A DNA stretch of 64,000 nt, from the NCBI RefSeq assembly GCF_046156265.1, contig NZ_JAWDIR010000002.1:62001-126000 (forward strand). The letters are read 5' to 3'. Below the pieces are notes generated by a model. It had not been told where the DNA came from, made no database searches, and worked only from the letters and a program-made list of their open reading frames with translations. This document shows, piece after piece, positions 61,358 to 64,000 of the stretch. The translations under genes and the position numbers were made by a program. The DNA comes from CAMDHY01 sp046156265 (GTDB lineage Bacteria; Pseudomonadota; Alphaproteobacteria; Rhizobiales; Segnochrobactraceae). How positions within the stretch are numbered: position 1 is the first letter of the stretch; each line of letters opens with the position of its first letter.

Positions 61358-63343
61358 CTACCGTCTTGTACCGATCGCCTGATGATTGACGATTACGACC
61401 TCTGGGTCCCGCAAAAATTGAATTAAGTCGGACAAGCAAATTATCTCGAATTTCATTTGTCTTTCGTACCAAAGCGCATGAGTACTACCAAAATAGCGCC
61501 GTGACGAACCTTCCTCTCCTACTAGTCGGCTAGAAAGGTTATATCGCGATTCATAAGCTTTACCGATTTCCCAACACACAACCAACTGAACATCCGTGTC
61601 AAATTTCTCCTCCTTCTCAAAATCCGCTATTAGACCATCAAGATTAAACTTGTACTCTAGAACATTCGGCATTGAGAGCTTGCCCGCTATATTTGCCCTA
61701 GCTACTCCAAGCGGATTAATAGAAGGTGAGAATCTAAACCTTTCATCATCAATGTAATAAGTTCGAAAACAGCTATCGTATCGATCATACTGCGACGTTG
61801 AAATAAAGTCAAATCCTCTTATAATCTCCATTCCAACCAGTTCATGAAAAATCGCCACGACATCCTGCTCACTACGAGGGGTAGATGCATAGGACAACCT
61901 TCTTCCAGCAATCGCTAATTCCAACGGATTCTCTTCAACATGCTTCTTTTGCATCAGCTTCCACTCAAATAAATCAGTCTCATCAACTGCGGGTGGAGAG
62001 CCAGAATCCTCACGCATCAGGTGTATGTAGCGCTTAAATATATTAACCGCCTGTCTACTAGTTTTCTCAGCCAAAGCCTTAATCTCTGGCTGAAATACCT
62101 TCCTACCCATATCTGGATTTCCATCTCGAAAGTGGATGAGGATGTGCGTATTCGCCTGATATCCAATTGTTGACGTCAGCGGAATTACATTCAGATCGCC
62201 CTGGACCATGAAATCGCTAGCTATCTGCATTCCACCCCTCAAAAGAAGGGGACTCCTGCGAATCTTCAGTACTTCTGCCTGGTACTGAGTCCATGACTTG
62301 GCTGAGGATGCAAAGCATCCATATATCGCAACGTCATGCAGTCTAATTAACCTCTCTTCAGCTTCATCAAAAATCTTTGACCAGGATGGATCCGACTCGT
62401 CAAGCAGATTATCTTTTGTCCAAATCTCGTACATGGCTGACAAATTCTTGAATTCTGCGGCAATTCTGCTTGAATCGCCATCACTAGCCCTTACGTGACG
62501 GGCGACCTCGTCGACAGATTTAACCTTAGGCAATATCGAACCCCCAATCTCGTGGGGCCAGGGGTACTCCACATTTTCGCTTTCAATCACAGTCCTCTGA
62601 CCAGCACGATCGACAACAGAGACAGTTGCGCGTGTCTTAGGTGCCGGCGCTCCGGCCAGGTAGACACCTCCAAGCGGCGTCCTTATTTTCAACATCTCAA
62701 GCCACTGATAAGCTGAAGTGGCATTCCACCATGTCAAATCTGGCCGATTTCCATTTCCAATATGAATCGTTATAGAGGTACCGGACGCCAGGCCATCTAA
62801 CTCGGGATCATCTCCATCTATTTCAACAAATCTAGGACGAGAATGAGTATGGCCGATTTCCTCCGCCCAGGCTCTCCCACCACTCAATTTGATAGCGTGC
62901 TTAGTGCCGCCCTTCTTTGTTGCAACGCTAATACTTGAAAACCCGTACGCTAGAAATGTCGCCCCCACCCCCTTGTGGCCGCGTGACTCACGCCTATTTT
63001 TGAAGCTTACGGATGGCCGAAAGCAATATCTCAGCTCCCTTGCATCCATCCCTATTCCGTTGTCGACGACATTGATCGTATTCTCAATGCAGTTTATATT
63101 TACTGAGATGTGGCCGGTATCTGGCTGACCTGCCTTAACGCGGGCATCAATTGCATCCAGCCCATTCTGAATCAACTCAGAAAATACATCGAAGTAGTTC
63201 GTGTAACTCTTTAAAATGTTTGATACAATTCTCTTTGTCGCTTCCTGGAATATGCTTCTATCCTCCAAGTCGTCCTGCATATTCTCACTGAGGGGATCAA
63301 AGCCATCCAAATAGCGCGGCATCCCTTGCGAGTTTTCTATCAC
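61358..63343 (-). CDS. standalone GHKL (Hsp90/MORC-like) ATPase with possible nuclease-like C-terminus; horizontally acquired
   Basis: A 661-residue protein. The N-terminal GHKL ATPase is complete: N-box SELIQNGLDAID (~55-66), G1 VDNGIGMD (~93-100), lid/G2 GHKGVGATFLAYGF (~122-135) and G3 GTSITIHIG. The middle is unrecognised. Near residue 560 the text PNVLEYKFNLDGLIADFEK then FDTDVQLVVCWEIGK resembles a PD-(D/E)xK core (E563, K565, D584), which is inference. Hand counts of two 60-bp lines give 37% and 45% G+C, against about 70% around it, so it was acquired recently. Its size and fold recall ATPase-nuclease defence proteins. No partner gene is adjacent. Confidence 0.82.
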   Translation of the reverse strand: MIENSQGMPRYLDGFDPLSENMQDDLEDRSIFQEATKRIVSNILKSYTNYFDVFSELIQNGLDAIDARVKAGQPDTGHISVNINCIENTINVVDNGIGMDARELRYCFRPSVSFKNRRESRGHKGVGATFLAYGFSSISVATKKGGTKHAIKLSGGRAWAEEIGHTHSRPRFVEIDGDDPELDGLASGTSITIHIGNGNRPDLTWWNATSAYQWLEMLKIRTPLGGVYLAGAPAPKTRATVSVVDRAGQRTVIESENVEYPWPHEIGGSILPKVKSVDEVARHVRASDGDSSRIAAEFKNLSAMYEIWTKDNLLDESDPSWSKIFDEAEERLIRLHDVAIYGCFASSAKSWTQYQAEVLKIRRSPLLLRGGMQIASDFMVQGDLNVIPLTSTIGYQANTHILIHFRDGNPDMGRKVFQPEIKALAEKTSRQAVNIFKRYIHLMREDSGSPPAVDETDLFEWKLMQKKHVEENPLELAIAGRRLSYASTPRSEQDVVAIFHELVGMEIIRGFDFISTSQYDRYDSCFRTYYIDDERFRFSPSINPLGVARANIAGKLSMPNVLEYKFNLDGLIADFEKEEKFDTDVQLVVCWEIGKAYESRYNLSSRLVGEEGSSRRYFGSTHALWYERQMKFEIICLSDLIQFLRDPEVVIVNHQAIGTRR

Positions 63344-63519
63344 TTGCTACCCTCCCGCGTCCGCAACGGTCCCCGTCCGGAGTTTCGCACGAAATGGTAG
63401 AGAAGCTTCACTCTCTAGTCAAAACTGAGCCTAGGCCAGCTGGCCATATAGGTGGGACGGGCAAGAGAAAAGCTAGGGATTCGGCACGCAGAGCCAAGTA
63501 GCAACGCTGATACGTAATT

Positions 63520-63714
63520 CTATTCGGCAATCGCCCGCTTCCGGCCTCGCATCAGGCGCCGAGCCGCGAGTTCGGCTGCCGCGGCGCTCGGGAAGGTCAC
63601 GCCTTCCAGGGCGGAGAACATGTTCTCGACGGCGTGGAAGACGAAGGCGCGGCCCGAGCGGATGAGGATTCCGGCGGCGGTCTCTTCGATCTCGACGACG
63701 TAGGCATCGAACAT
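63520..63714 (-). CDS. small conserved hypothetical protein
   Basis: A 64-residue protein, MFDAYVVEIEETAAGILIRS at the start and a basic end (AARRLMRGRKRAIAE). Two beta strands and a helix are likely. I chose ATG 63714 since GAGGAG lies 9 nt upstream; the frame stays open upstream to about 63996 with Pro/Arg-rich text that looks non-coding. The base composition is again that of the host chromosome. Function unknown. Beyond it, to the window end, I see no other gene. Confidence 0.55.
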   Translation of the reverse strand: MFDAYVVEIEETAAGILIRSGRAFVFHAVENMFSALEGVTFPSAAAAELAARRLMRGRKRAIAE

Positions 63715-64000
63715 GGCGTGCAACTCCTCACTCGACCGATCACGCGGACGTGAAAACGCCGCGGGAGGCGATGGGTTGCCCGGCGCCGGCGGAAAAGCTG
63801 GTGCCTGTCCCTCATCCGGATAAGCAAGTTGCGGGCCGAATCGCGTCGGGCTGCCCGGAGCCGGTCGCGCGGCCTCCGGCTGGTCCGCGCCGCGCCGGTC
63901 GCGGGGCGCGTCGGACCTGAGGGGGATGACGGGGGCGAGCGCGCCCGGCTCAGCCGGAAGGTGCCGGACAGGGCGCGTCTCCGACCTCGCCGGCAACCGC

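Noticed and set aside
61344..63519. Possible integrated mobile element or genomic island around the A+T-rich ATPase
   Set aside because: Only one gene has foreign composition. I saw no integrase, transposase, tRNA, or flanking direct or inverted repeats, so only horizontal acquisition of the gene is claimed.
63715..63996. N-terminal extension of the last small protein
   Set aside because: The text is Pro/Arg/Ala-rich and unlike a folded domain, and a good ribosome-binding site marks the internal ATG at 63714.

Overview
The window is about 70% G+C and reads as chromosome of an alphaproteobacterium of the Hyphomicrobiales (Rhizobiales) type. The support for this is a MucR/Ros zinc-finger regulator, tandem Omp25-like porin-family proteins, a mesaconyl-CoA hydratase of the ethylmalonyl-CoA pathway, a fused indolepyruvate ferredoxin oxidoreductase, and many branched-chain-amino-acid-type (Liv) ABC transporters. 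No tRNA, rRNA, CRISPR array, insertion sequence or prophage was seen.

Layout. (1) 1-10136: aromatic-acid catabolism. paaG-paaI-paaK run leftward (paaK is cut by the window edge). Divergently there is paaN, a five-gene Liv-type transporter and an acyl-CoA dehydrogenase, with a candidate PaaR-like operator in between. (2) 10260-24248: mixed housekeeping and envelope genes: an ECF-like sigma factor, an ELM1-family protein, two Omp25-like proteins, a GST, apt, pcaC, a giant 2-oxoacid:ferredoxin oxidoreductase with a divergent Lrp/AsnC regulator, two tiny overlapping conserved genes, a ureohydrolase, mucR and two SDR enzymes. (3) 24391-39294: a long, tightly packed, uncharacterised catabolic regulon. 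It encodes a Liv-type transporter, a Cys-rich protein I do not recognise, two glutamine-synthetase-family enzymes, an SDR, a DUF1116 (AllG/YlbE-like) protein, a FadR-type GntR regulator, a luciferase-like monooxygenase, an HSL-type esterase and a flavin reductase fused to a GTP-cyclohydrolase-II-like domain. The same inverted repeat (TGGTCT-N7-AGACCA) precedes the transporter and the monooxygenase, and degenerate copies precede the regulator and the SDR. This ties the 15 kb into one putative regulon and is the best candidate here for an undescribed pathway.

(4) 39324-47079: AzlCD exporter, CYTH phosphatase, D-erythronate-dehydrogenase-like epimerase, orphan TRAP binding protein, mesaconyl-CoA hydratase, ClC channel. 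(5) 47103-51232: Zn uptake (znuA divergent from znuCB) around a Zur-like box, with very His-rich ZnuA and ZnuC and a possible co-transcribed outer-membrane protein. (6) 51237-61340: TrkH, a GPP34/GOLPH3-family protein, an NCS2 permease fused to an anti-sigma-like ATPase fold with a divergent STAS protein, asd, a PfkB kinase, a small XRE regulator, a Kef-type antiporter and a BDH2-like SDR. (7) 61358-63343: a single A+T-rich (about 40-45% G+C) GHKL ATPase gene with a possible nuclease-like C-terminus, evidently acquired horizontally and a candidate defence gene.
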